Shown here one piece after another: positions 7,064 through 16,579 of a stretch of 16,780 bases of DNA. Made by a program: the position numbers and the translations under genes. The DNA is from Methylobacterium sp. GTDB lineage: Bacteria > Pseudomonadota > Alphaproteobacteria > Rhizobiales > Beijerinckiaceae. The notes below the pieces were generated by a model. That model was not told where the DNA came from, did no database searches, and was given only the letters and a program-made list of their open reading frames with translations. Position 1 is the stretch's first letter, and each line of letters opens with the position of its first letter. The DNA lies in the NCBI GenBank assembly GCA_021154065.1, contig JAJKJG010000373.1:1-16780 (forward strand), given 5' to 3'.

Positions 7064-8542
7064 CTAATCCGCCTCGGCGAGCATCGCGAGCCGGCGCGGG
7101 GTCGCGACCGCGAGATCCGTCAGCGGCGTCGGGTAGTCGCCGGTGAAGCAGTGGTCGGTGAACTGCGGCCGCACCGGGTCGCGGCCGTCATGGCCCATGG
7201 CGCGGTAGATGCCGTCGACCGACAGGAAGGCGAGGGTGTCGGCGTCGATGTAGCGCCGCATGCCCTCGAGGTCGTGCGTCGCGGCAAGGAGCTTGTCGCG
7301 CTCGGGCGTGTCGATGCCGTAGAAATCGGGGTGGGTGATCGGCGGCGAGGCGATGCGGAAATGGACCTCGCGGGCGCCGGCCTCGCGCATCATGCGCACG
7401 ATCTTCACCGAGGTCGTGCCGCGCACGAGGCTGTCGTCGACGAGGACGATGCGGCGGCCCCTGACGACGGCGCGGTTCGCCGAGTGCTTGAGGCGGACGC
7501 CGAGCTCACGCACGGACTGCGTCGGCTCGATGAAGGTGCGCCCGACATAGTGGTTGCGGATGATGCCGAGCTCGTAGGGGATGCCGCATTCCTGGCCGAA
7601 GCCGAGCGCCGCCGGCACGCCTGAATCCGGCACCGGGACGACGACGTCGGCGTCGGCCGGCGCCTCGCGGGCGAGCTGCGCCCCCATGGCCTTGCGGGCG
7701 TCGTAGACGGAGCGGCCGTTCACGATCGAGTCGGGGCGGGAGAAGTAGATGTACTCGAAGATGCAGGGCCGCATCGCCTGCGGCGGCGCATAGCGGATCG
7801 ATTCGAGCCCGTCGTCGGAGATCACCACCATCTCGCCGTTCTGCACGTCGCGCACGAAGCGGGCGTTGATGATGTCGAGGGCGCAGGTCTCGGAGGCGAG
7901 GATGTAGCGGCCGCCGAGCTCGCCGATGACGAGCGGCCGGATGCCGAGCGGGTCGCGGGCGCCGATGAGCTTTTTATTGGTGAGCGCGACGAGCGAGAAC
8001 GCGCCCTCGAGCTGGCGCACCGCGTCGATGAACCGGTCGACGACGAGCGGCTTGCGGCTGCGGGCGACGAGATGGACGATCGCCTCGGTGTCGGTCGTCG
8101 ACTGGTAGATCGCGCCGTCGCGGATGTGGTTGCGGCGCAGCGTCAGGCCGTTGGTGAGGTTGCCGTTATGGGCGACCGCGAAGCCACCGCCTTCGAGCTC
8201 GGCGAAGAGCGGCTGGACGTTGCGCATGATCGTCCCGCCGGTCGTCGAGTAGCGGACGTGCCCGATTGCCGAGGCGCCCTCTAGGCGCTCGATGGTGGCG
8301 CGGTCCGAGAAGCTGTCGCCGACGAGGCCGAGCTTGCGCTCGGAGTGGAAGACGCGGCCGTCGAAGGAGACGATGCCGGCGGCTTCCTGGCCGCGGTGCT
8401 GCAGGGCGTGGAGGCCGAGCGCGACGATCGCCGAGGCATCGGGGTGGCCGTAGATGCCGAAGACGCCGCATTCCTCGCGCAGGGTGTCGCCGTCGAGGTC
8501 TTTCGCGGACCCCGCCTGCCGGGTCTCGGTCGGTGCTGCCAT
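7064..8542 (-). CDS. purF: Amidophosphoribosyltransferase (first step of purine synthesis)
   Basis: A 492-residue enzyme that makes 5-phosphoribosylamine from PRPP and glutamine. A 24-residue propeptide precedes Cys25 in 'REECGVFG', the N-terminal nucleophile exposed by self-processing. The glutaminase domain continues with 'HVRYSTTGG' and 'AHNGNLTN'; the phosphoribosyltransferase domain has the PRPP loop 'VLVDDSLVRGTTS' (366-378). The layout is that of the propeptide-bearing Bacillus-type enzyme. However, of the four cysteines that hold the Fe-S cluster in B. subtilis PurF, only Cys260 and Cys465 remain; the other two positions are Asp406 ('HPDFYG') and Thr462 ('FTDHCFTG'), so a 4Fe-4S cluster is unlikely. 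The gene lies 104 bp after cvpA on the same strand, a pairing also known from E. coli. The ATG at 8542 is the only good start. Confidence 0.97.
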   Translation of the reverse strand: MAAPTETRQAGSAKDLDGDTLREECGVFGIYGHPDASAIVALGLHALQHRGQEAAGIVSFDGRVFHSERKLGLVGDSFSDRATIERLEGASAIGHVRYSTTGGTIMRNVQPLFAELEGGGFAVAHNGNLTNGLTLRRNHIRDGAIYQSTTDTEAIVHLVARSRKPLVVDRFIDAVRQLEGAFSLVALTNKKLIGARDPLGIRPLVIGELGGRYILASETCALDIINARFVRDVQNGEMVVISDDGLESIRYAPPQAMRPCIFEYIYFSRPDSIVNGRSVYDARKAMGAQLAREAPADADVVVPVPDSGVPAALGFGQECGIPYELGIIRNHYVGRTFIEPTQSVRELGVRLKHSANRAVVRGRRIVLVDDSLVRGTTSVKIVRMMREAGAREVHFRIASPPITHPDFYGIDTPERDKLLAATHDLEGMRRYIDADTLAFLSVDGIYRAMGHDGRDPVRPQFTDHCFTGDYPTPLTDLAVATPRRLAMLAEAD

Positions 8543-8587
8543 GAACGTCGATCCTTCGGCGCGCCGGGCGGTCCTACGCCAAGCCGC

Positions 8588-10747
<2,160 letters not shown>

Positions 10748-10749
10748 GG

Positions 10750-11061
10750 TCAGGTCTCTTCGTCGCCGCGGCCGGCGAGAACCGCAGGGAGGTCGCGCGC
10801 ACCGTGAACGATCCTGACGACGGTGACGGCGCCCCCTTCGATCTCGTAAAAGAGGAGATAGGGTGGAACGATAAGCCGCCGCAGCTTGCCCACGGAGCCG
10901 AAATCCACGAGCCGGCCTCGGCGTGCGTTCTGGGCAAGCGAAGCGGCCGCCTTGCGGATGGCCTTGTTGAGTTTTCGGGCGGCGCTCGGGTTGTTGTTCG
11001 AGATGTACTCTAGGAGGGTTCGCAGGTCGGCTCTGGCGCTAGCGGAATAGCGCACTCTCAT
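10750..11061 (-). CDS. Type II toxin, RelE/ParE family
   Basis: A 103-residue protein with the RelE/ParE fold signature: 'VRYSASARADLRTLLEYI' at the N-terminus, a basic helical hairpin 'AARKLNKAIRKAAASLAQN', then 'RRLIVPPYLLFYEIEGGAVTVVRIVHGARD', the end strands typical of ParE. ParE-type members poison DNA gyrase while RelE-type members cut mRNA; the sequence alone leans to ParE. The start overlaps the stop of the upstream antitoxin by four bases (ATGA), the usual coupling in these operons. The gene ends two bases before the radA start codon, so a TA pair has been fitted tightly between alr and radA. Base composition resembles the surrounding genes, suggesting longer residence than the dinJ-yafQ pair. 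Confidence 0.87.
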   Translation of the reverse strand: MRVRYSASARADLRTLLEYISNNNPSAARKLNKAIRKAAASLAQNARRGRLVDFGSVGKLRRLIVPPYLLFYEIEGGAVTVVRIVHGARDLPAVLAGRGDEET

Positions 11062-11339
11062 TCGGCCGCATCCCTGTTACCTTCTTTGCTGGCGATCAGT
11101 TCCTCCATTTCGCGAAACACGTCCTCCGCATCATGGACGCGACCGGCCCGGATGTCCTCCATTCCCTCTTCGATCTTCGCAGATAATTCGGCGCGTCTTC
11201 CCTCCCGGGCGAGTTCCTGATCCTTGAGAAGCTCGAGCCCGTCGGAGATCACCTCCGCGGCGCATAGATAGCGGCCGGATGCCACGAGTTGGTCGACGAA
11301 GGCCTCGAGGTCCGGTCGTATGGTGTACGTCTTGGCCAT
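11058..11339 (-). CDS. Type II antitoxin, ParD/CC2985-like family
   Basis: A 93-residue protein starting 'MAKTYTIRPDLEAFVDQLVASGRYL', the short beta strand and helix of ParD-type ribbon-helix-helix antitoxins, continuing 'AAEVISDGLELLKDQE' and then a charged, acidic C-terminal half that would wrap the toxin. It pairs with the ParE-like toxin that begins inside its last codon and stop. The ATG at 11339 is chosen because GGAGGAG (reverse complement of 11349-11355) lies nine bases upstream and the family start matches. The longer in-frame extension upstream reads alr in the wrong frame. It lies 50 bp after alr on the same strand. The expected role is to neutralise the toxin and repress the operon. 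Confidence 0.87.
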   Translation of the reverse strand: MAKTYTIRPDLEAFVDQLVASGRYLCAAEVISDGLELLKDQELAREGRRAELSAKIEEGMEDIRAGRVHDAEDVFREMEELIASKEGNRDAAE

Positions 11340-11389
11340 GCTTCGGGCTCCTCCCGTCCATTCTACCACGAACGCCCGACCGGTGTCGT

Positions 11390-12559
11390 TCAGCCGCCGA
11401 CGTAGCGGCGGGCGTAGCGCCGGCCGAGGCTCGTCAGGATCTCGTAGCCGATGGTGCCGGCGCGGCGGCCGACCTCGTCGATCGTGAGGTCGGCGCCGAT
11501 CAACGTCACGAGATCGCCGCGCTTGACCGCTCCGGCCGGCACCTCGGTGATGTCGACGACGATCAGGTCCATCGACACGCGCCCGGCGAAGGGGCAGTGC
11601 AGCCCGGCGACGATGGCGGCGCCCGCGGCGATCTGCGTGTCGCGCTTCGCGTCGGTGGCGCTCGCCGCGCGCGGGTAGCCGTCGGCGTAGCCGACCGACA
11701 CCACCGCGAGCCGCCGCGCCCCGTGCGCGGTCCATTGGGCGTTGTAGCCGACCGTGTCGCCGTCCGGCGCCGCCCGGATCTGGACGATGCGGCCTTGAAG
11801 CCGGATCACCGCTTGCATCGGGTTGCTGCGGCCGGGAGCCGGATTGCCGCCGTAAAGGGCGTAGCCCGGGCGGACGAGATCGTAATGCGGTCTTTCGGGC
11901 AGGAAGACGCCGGACGAGTTGCAGAGCGAGGCCGGCACTTCGGGGAACGCTTGACGCACCGCCGCGAAGCGCTCGATCTGGCGCGCGTTCAGCGGGTTTT
12001 CCGGTTCCTCGGCGCTGACGAAATGGCTCATCACCAGGGCCGGCTCGAAATCGCCAAGGAGGGGGCTGCGCGCGACCTCGGCGGCCGCGGCAGCCGGCAG
12101 CCCGAGGCGGTTCATGCCGGTGTCGAAATGGAGCGCTGCCGGATACCGTGTCCCGGCGTTCCGGCAAAATCCCGCCCACTCGGCGACCTCGTCCTGTGAT
12201 CCGAGGATCGGCGTCAGCCCAAGGCCGGCATAGGTCGCGGCGGTGCCGGGCAGGAGGCCGTTGAGCACATGGACCGTGCCGTCGCCGCAGGCCTCCCGGG
12301 CCGCTACCGCCTCGGACAGGTCGGCGACGAAGAAGCTGCGGCAGCCGGCAGCGCGGAGCGCCCGCACCACGGCGCTCAGCCCGAGCCCGTAGCCGTCGGC
12401 CTTGGCGACGGCGGCGCATTCGGCGCCCCCGGCGCGCGCCTGCAGCAGCCGCCAATTCGCGACGAGCGCGCCGAGGTCGATCGTCAGCACGGCGCCGGCT
12501 TCAGCCTCCGGCGGGCCGGTTTCAACGGCGTGGTTCGGCTCTGGCGAGAGGTCGTTCAA
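11390..12559 (-). CDS. alr: Alanine racemase
   Basis: A PLP enzyme that converts L-alanine to D-alanine for peptidoglycan. With the TTG at 12559 as start it is 389 residues: the PLP-binding lysine is Lys53 in 'VAKADGYGLG', 'HFDTGMNRLG' is at 144-153, and the second catalytic base Tyr291 lies in 'SVGYADGYPR'; 'GRVSMDLIVVDIT' (326-338) is also characteristic. The start is uncertain. No ATG lies near the expected N-terminus: the TTG at 12559 and a GTG at 12490 (366 residues, beginning just before 'LTIDL') are the candidates. The frame stays open upstream to 12832, but that part overlaps the DUF29 gene and is unlike Alr. It lies 15 bp after the DUF29 gene if TTG is used. The function is certain; the start is not. 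Confidence 0.9.
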   Translation of the reverse strand: MNDLSPEPNHAVETGPPEAEAGAVLTIDLGALVANWRLLQARAGGAECAAVAKADGYGLGLSAVVRALRAAGCRSFFVADLSEAVAAREACGDGTVHVLNGLLPGTAATYAGLGLTPILGSQDEVAEWAGFCRNAGTRYPAALHFDTGMNRLGLPAAAAAEVARSPLLGDFEPALVMSHFVSAEEPENPLNARQIERFAAVRQAFPEVPASLCNSSGVFLPERPHYDLVRPGYALYGGNPAPGRSNPMQAVIRLQGRIVQIRAAPDGDTVGYNAQWTAHGARRLAVVSVGYADGYPRAASATDAKRDTQIAAGAAIVAGLHCPFAGRVSMDLIVVDITEVPAGAVKRGDLVTLIGADLTIDEVGRRAGTIGYEILTSLGRRYARRYVGG

Positions 12560-12573
12560 TGGTTCCGGGCAAC

Positions 12574-13083
12574 CTATCCCTGCAGCGGCCAAGGGAATTC
12601 GCGCATCATGACGTCGTCCAGCGAGTATGGACATTCGGCCGGAAAGGCGTCCTCTCCGAGCCCTGTTTGCCCGCCCGCTTCGATCCGCGCGCGCCGGTAA
12701 GCCCGGGCCAGCGCGACATCGCGACGGCTCTTGAGCCCCGGGCTGTCCTCCAAGACGTCGCTCGCAGCGACCCGCTGCGAGTTGATCGAGGTCGCCCAGC
12801 TCCGGGATCGGCGTTCCGGCTGATGGTCCCACTTCAGCACGTGGGTCAGGACGATCCGGTACGCGCTCGTCAGCTTGTGCAACTGCTCGCTGCCCAAGTC
12901 TTCGATCTCCTCGGCAAGGTTTGCCAGGTCAAGGCTCTCGAGGTCGCCGGCCCGGAGCGCCGCCGCCTGCTCGATCGCCCAGGTGTAGAGGTCGTCCCCG
13001 TAGAGCCCGCTCGGAGCCCGCCGGGAGGCGTTCGGAGTGTCAGCTTCGGCCGTGGCCTGGTGGTGTCGCTTCGGAACGGGCAT
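12574..13083 (-). CDS. DUF29 family protein
   Basis: A 169-residue soluble protein of the DUF29 family, whose function is unknown. The family pattern is clear: 'LYGDDLYTWAIEQAAALRAGDLESLDLANLAEEIEDLG' at 27-64 (long helix, acidic LAEEIE core), 'LTHVLKWDHQPERRSRSW' at 79-96, and the C-terminal 'FPAECPYSLDDVM'. DUF29 genes are patchily distributed and often multi-copy in cyanobacteria and proteobacteria, sometimes in accessory regions. Here it sits between dnaB and alr, where I would not expect a gene in this conserved block, so it is probably an insertion. The ATG at 13083 leaves a 26-residue, poorly conserved lead. No partner gene is evident. Upstream (13084-13188) is a 105-bp gap that could hold its own promoter. 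Confidence 0.82.
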   Translation of the reverse strand: MPVPKRHHQATAEADTPNASRRAPSGLYGDDLYTWAIEQAAALRAGDLESLDLANLAEEIEDLGSEQLHKLTSAYRIVLTHVLKWDHQPERRSRSWATSINSQRVAASDVLEDSPGLKSRRDVALARAYRRARIEAGGQTGLGEDAFPAECPYSLDDVMMREFPWPLQG

Positions 13084-13188
13084 CCGGAAGTTCCTATCCC
13101 GCCTGCCGACGAGAGAGCCTCAGCATATCATAGACTCCGGAAACGGCGCCCCCTGCCCCCGTGAAGCAGCCGATCCTCTTGGCGCGGC

Positions 13189-14682
13189 TCAATCGCCGAC
13201 CCGGTCCGGCAGCTTGTGCTCGTCGGCGAGGTTCGTGAAGCGGGTGACCTCGGCCTGGAAGGCGAGCTGGACGGTGCCGGTCGGGCCGTGGCGCTGCTTG
13301 CCGATGATGACCTCGGCGCGCCCATGGGACTGGTCCATGTCCGACTGCCACTTGAAGTGCTCTTCGGTGCCGGGCTTCGGCTCCTTGTTCTTCAGGTAGT
13401 ACTCCTCGCGGAAGACGAACATCACGACGTCGGCGTCCTGCTCGATCGAACCCGATTCGCGCAGATCGGAAAGCTGCGGGCGCTTGTCGTCGCGCTGCTC
13501 GACCTGGCGGGAGAGCTGCGACAGGGCGAGGATCGGAACGTTCAGCTCCTTTGCCAGCGCCTTCATGCCGGTCGTGATCTCGGTCAGCTCCTGGACCCGG
13601 TTCTCGCCCTTCTTCGCCGATCCCGAGAGCAGCTGCAGGTAGTCGACGACGAGGAGGTCGAGGCCGCGCTGGCGCTTCAGGCGGCGCGCCCGCGCCGCGA
13701 GCTGCGCGATGCCGAGGCCGCCGGTCTGGTCGATGTAGAGCGGCATCGCCTGCAGGTCGCGGGCGACGTCGGTGAGCTTGTAGAAATCGTCCTCGCGGAT
13801 GTCGCCGCGGCGGATCTTGTAGGAGGGGATGCCGGACTGCTCGGCGATGATTCGGGTCGCGAGCTGCTCGGCCGACATCTCGAGCGAGAAGAAGCCGACG
13901 ACGCCGCCGTTGACGGTCTTGTGGCTGCCGTCCGGCTGTTTCTCGAAGGCGTAATCCTTGGCGACGTTGAAGGCGATGTTGGTCGCGAGCGCCGTCTTGC
14001 CCATGCCGGGGCGCCCGGCGATGATGATCATGTCGGAGGGCTGCAGCCCGCCCATCATGCGGTCGAGATCGGCAAGCCCGGTCGCGGTGCCGGAGAGCTT
14101 GCCTTCGCGCTTGAAGGCGTTCGCCGCCATGTCGATCGCGGTCGTCAACGCGTCCGAGAAGCGCTGGAAGCCGCCGTCGTATTTGCCGGTCTCGGCAAGC
14201 TCGTAGAGCTTGCGTTCGGTCTCCTCGATCTGCGACCGCGGCGAGGATTCGACCGGCGCGTCGTAGGCGACGTTGACCATGCCTTCGCCGATCGAGATCA
14301 GGCTGCGGCGGATGGCGAGGTCGTAGACCGTGCGGCCGTAATCCTCGGCGTTGATCACCGTCGTCGCTTCGGCCGCGAGGCGGGCGAGGTATTGCGAGAC
14401 GGTGACGCCGCCGAGGTCCTGGTCGCCGAGGAAGGTCTTGAGCGTGATCGGCGTCGCGACCTTGCCGGATTTGATCAGCGTCGTCGCGATCTCGTAGATG
14501 CGCTTGTGCAGATCCTCGAAGAAATGGGCCGGCTCGAGGAAGTCCGAGACCCGGTAGTAGGCGTCGTTGTTGACGAGGATCGCGCCCAGGAGCGCTTGCT
14601 CGGCGTCGATGTTGTTCGGCGCGACGCGGTAGTCCGGCGCGGCCGTCTCGAGGCGGGCGATGAGCGCGTTCGCGGTGGCCAT
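13189..14682 (-). CDS. dnaB: Replicative DNA helicase DnaB
   Basis: A 497-residue hexameric helicase that unwinds DNA at the replication fork. The N-terminal DnaB domain starts 'NNIDAEQALLGAIL' (23-36) and binds primase. The RecA-like domain has Walker A 'AGRPGMGKT' (222-230), 'SLEMS' (266-270), Walker B 'VVDYLQLL' (345-352), 'LSQLSRQVEQR' (387-397) and the 'DLRESGSIEQDAD' motif (406-418). Length is normal for alphaproteobacteria, and there is no intein at the Walker A or other usual insertion sites. An insert at about 244-260 ('FEKQPDGSHKTVNGG') is typical of the alphaproteobacterial form. It lies 224 bp downstream of rplI on the same strand, with a strong hairpin in the gap, so it may have its own promoter. 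Confidence 0.97.
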   Translation of the reverse strand: MATANALIARLETAAPDYRVAPNNIDAEQALLGAILVNNDAYYRVSDFLEPAHFFEDLHKRIYEIATTLIKSGKVATPITLKTFLGDQDLGGVTVSQYLARLAAEATTVINAEDYGRTVYDLAIRRSLISIGEGMVNVAYDAPVESSPRSQIEETERKLYELAETGKYDGGFQRFSDALTTAIDMAANAFKREGKLSGTATGLADLDRMMGGLQPSDMIIIAGRPGMGKTALATNIAFNVAKDYAFEKQPDGSHKTVNGGVVGFFSLEMSAEQLATRIIAEQSGIPSYKIRRGDIREDDFYKLTDVARDLQAMPLYIDQTGGLGIAQLAARARRLKRQRGLDLLVVDYLQLLSGSAKKGENRVQELTEITTGMKALAKELNVPILALSQLSRQVEQRDDKRPQLSDLRESGSIEQDADVVMFVFREEYYLKNKEPKPGTEEHFKWQSDMDQSHGRAEVIIGKQRHGPTGTVQLAFQAEVTRFTNLADEHKLPDRVGD

Positions 14683-14747
14683 CGGGGTTCCGAATCTGCT
14701 GATGCGCCGAGAGTTCTAGCGGGTCGCCGAACCTTCACACGGGCGGC

Positions 14748-14759
14748 GGATGCGCATCC
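14748..14759. other. 12-bp perfect palindrome upstream of dnaB
   Basis: GGATGCGCATCC is fully self-complementary and lies 66-77 bases upstream of the dnaB start on the minus strand. It could be an operator for a dnaB promoter, but I know of no protein with this site. Confidence 0.3.
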
Positions 14760-14821
14760 CCTGAATTCCCCGATTCCCACATTTCGTGCGCCCGCCTTCG
14801 ACGTCGCGCTTGACATCGACG

Positions 14822-14837
14822 GCGGCCGCGCGGCCGC
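14822..14837. repeat. 16-bp palindrome made of two abutting GCGGCCGC octamers
   Basis: GCGGCCGCGCGGCCGC is fully self-complementary and consists of two adjacent copies of the 8-bp palindrome GCGGCCGC. It lies 12 bp from the hairpin at 14850-14877, on its downstream side with respect to rplI transcription. Confidence 0.6.
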
Positions 14838-14849
14838 AAGGCAAAGCGC

Positions 14850-14877
14850 CGGCCGCCGAGTCTCGACTCGGCGGCCG
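14850..14877 (-). terminator. Strong hairpin after rplI, probable terminator or attenuator
   Basis: CGGCCGCCGAGTC (14850-14862) and GACTCGGCGGCCG (14865-14877) form a perfect 13-bp inverted repeat around TC, giving a very stable stem with a small loop. It begins 29 bases after the rplI stop on the transcribed strand. It is followed by GCGCTTTGCCTT and not by a clean T-run, so it is an imperfect intrinsic terminator. It may instead act as a 3' stabiliser in a partly read-through operon toward dnaB. Confidence 0.6.
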
Positions 14878-14906
14878 AATCTATCTAGAACAAAATGAGA
14901 ACGGAC

Positions 14907-15473
14907 TCAAGCCTCGGCGCCGGGGCCGGCTTCGGCAAGCGCCGCGCCGACCTCGAGGCCGAGCTCGTCGAGGTTCGTCTCCTCGCGGGTGGTGACGGTC
15001 TCGCCGCGCGCCTGGCGCTCGGCCTCCTCGGGGCTGCGGGCGACATTGATCGTCACCTTGACCTCAACCTCGGGGTGGAGGCTCACCGGGACGGTGTGCA
15101 GGCCGAGTGTCTTGATCGGTGCGTTGAGCGCCACCTGCTCGCGATTCACAGTGAAGCCGCCGGCCGTCATGGTCTCGGCGAGGTCGCGGGTCGAGACCGA
15201 GCCGTAGAGCACGCCGGTCTCCCCGGCCTGGCGGATGACGACGAAGCTCTGGCCGTCGAGCTTGTCGGCGACGCCCTTGGCTTCGGTGCGGCGCTCGAGG
15301 TTGCGCGCCTCGAGCTGGGCGCGCTCGGTCTCGAAGCGCGCCTTGTTGTCCTTCGTCGCACGCAGGGCCTTGCCGCGCGGCAGGAGGAAGTTGCGCGCAA
15401 AGCCGTCCTTGACCCGCACGGTGTCGCCCATCTGTCCGAGCTTGGCGACGCGCTCGAGTAGAATCACTTCCAT
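14907..15473 (-). CDS. rplI: 50S ribosomal protein L9
   Basis: A 188-residue ribosomal protein that binds 23S rRNA near the L1 stalk. The N-terminal domain '[37 protein letters not shown]' is highly conserved. The long central helix (about 43-75) and the C-terminal domain ('[14 protein letters not shown]', '[26 protein letters not shown]') follow. It is longer than E. coli L9 (149 residues) because of an acidic, alanine-rich C-terminal tail, normal for alphaproteobacteria. GGAG lies upstream of the ATG at 15473. It follows the DUF2232 gene by 23 bp, in the same transcription unit as rpsR. Confidence 0.97.
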   Translation of the reverse strand: MEVILLERVAKLGQMGDTVRVKDGFARNFLLPRGKALRATKDNKARFETERAQLEARNLERRTEAKGVADKLDGQSFVVIRQAGETGVLYGSVSTRDLAETMTAGGFTVNREQVALNAPIKTLGLHTVPVSLHPEVEVKVTINVARSPEEAERQARGETVTTREETNLDELGLEVGAALAEAGPGAEA

Positions 15474-15496
15474 GTCTTCACTCCTTCGATCTGAGG

Positions 15497-16480
15497 TCAG
15501 GTTGAACGGGGGCCGGGCCCGCCGAGAGGCGGCGCAGGCGGCAGCTTCAGCCGGGCGCGAAGCCCGAACAGGGTGTCGGCGATGCCGAAGAGGATGAGGG
15601 CGATGAACAGCATGCCCTGGCTCAGGACGAGCAGCAGATAGGCGATGGTCAGCATCGCGGTGCGGCCGCCGCGCCCGAGCGTGACCTGGTGGAGGCGGGC
15701 GAGCCCCTGCAGCCCGAAAGCCATGAGGGTGGCGCCGAGGAGCGAGAGCCCGAGCACGCCGGCAAAGCCGCCCGCCGCGTAAGCGAGCCCGAACGCGCCG
15801 GCGAGCATGACGAGCGCCGAGCGCGGCATCTGCGTTGCCGGGATATAGGGCCAGGGACGCGGCAGGCGTCCGGAGAGGGCGACGACCTTTGCCCCGATCC
15901 AGACATAGGCGGTGAGGATGAGCGTGAAGCCTTGGGCGGCAAACATCGGCGCCAAGGCCGCGAAGCGCTGCGCCACCGCCTCGATCAACGCGTCGTCGGC
16001 GGGCTTCGGGGCGCCCGGCGGGCCGCGCAGTTGGGCCTGAAGGAACAGATCCGCGATCCGCCGCATCCGGCCGTGGAAGCTCGCGAAATCGCCGGACGAC
16101 GACACGATCGCGGTCGCCAGCACGGTCAGCGCCGCCGTCGCGGCGATCCAGGCAAGCAGCCGTCCGAGCGGGTACCAGTCGACGGCGCCGCTCGGCTGCG
16201 CCTTGCCGAGGAGCGCGAGATAGCCGAGCCACCAGGCCGGCAGGCCGGTGCCGACGGCAAAGCCGATGCCCTCGATCGGCGATAGGGCGAGCGCCGTCGC
16301 GAGGCCGCCGGTCAGGCAGGCGACGAGCCCGGCGCGGTGATCCCAGCCGAGCGTCACGATGAGGACGGGGATCGGCGCGAGGAGGAACAGCAGGAGCGCG
16401 AGCGGCGTCGCCTTGGCGACGACCGCGATCAGGAGGGCCGAGACGAGCCCGGCGCCGGCGCCGACAAGGGAGAAGTTCAT
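15497..16480 (-). CDS. DUF2232 family integral membrane protein
   Basis: A 327-residue protein with about eight hydrophobic segments, starting '[23 protein letters not shown]' and ending with a short proline-rich tail. It matches the DUF2232 membrane proteins encoded between rpsR and rplI in many alphaproteobacteria; the molecular function is unknown. The loop '[13 protein letters not shown]...' at about 136-150 and the following amphipathic stretch are the main non-membrane region. The ATG at 16480 is chosen; a GTG directly before it at 16483 would add one residue. Both neighbours encode ribosomal proteins, with 23 bp to rplI and about 100 bp to rpsR, so it is very likely co-transcribed with them. 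Confidence 0.85.
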   Translation of the reverse strand: MNFSLVGAGAGLVSALLIAVVAKATPLALLLFLLAPIPVLIVTLGWDHRAGLVACLTGGLATALALSPIEGIGFAVGTGLPAWWLGYLALLGKAQPSGAVDWYPLGRLLAWIAATAALTVLATAIVSSSGDFASFHGRMRRIADLFLQAQLRGPPGAPKPADDALIEAVAQRFAALAPMFAAQGFTLILTAYVWIGAKVVALSGRLPRPWPYIPATQMPRSALVMLAGAFGLAYAAGGFAGVLGLSLLGATLMAFGLQGLARLHQVTLGRGGRTAMLTIAYLLLVLSQGMLFIALILFGIADTLFGLRARLKLPPAPPLGGPGPRST

Positions 16481-16549
16481 CACGCTCGCTGTCCCGCTGC
16501 CGTCGCAGGGTTAGAGGCAGGCCCTTGCCCGCCTCAGCGTTTCAAGAAC

Positions 16550-16573
16550 CCCTCTCCCGCTGGCGGGAGAGGG
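16550..16573 (-). terminator. Hairpin between rpsR and the DUF2232 gene, repeat or weak terminator
   Basis: CCCTCTCCCGC (16550-16560) and GCGGGAGAGGG (16563-16573) form an 11-bp perfect inverted repeat around TG, six bases after the rpsR stop. No T-run follows on the minus strand. The CCCCTCTCCCGC...GGGAGAGGG form is a common dispersed intergenic hairpin in proteobacteria, so it may be a REP-like repeat that tempers read-through. Confidence 0.5.
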
Positions 16574-16579
16574 CAGGGG

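Noticed and set aside
13189..14682. An intein in dnaB, a common site for them
   Set aside because: The protein is continuous and of normal length, with Walker A and other motifs uninterrupted.
14810..14815. A perfect TTGACA on the plus strand between rplI and dnaB
   Set aside because: No -10 element lies about 17 bp downstream, and no plus-strand gene follows it.
13216..14898. A 560-codon plus-strand frame antisense to dnaB
   Set aside because: dnaB is certain on the other strand. The translated product is compositionally biased and typical of the mirror of a high-GC gene.
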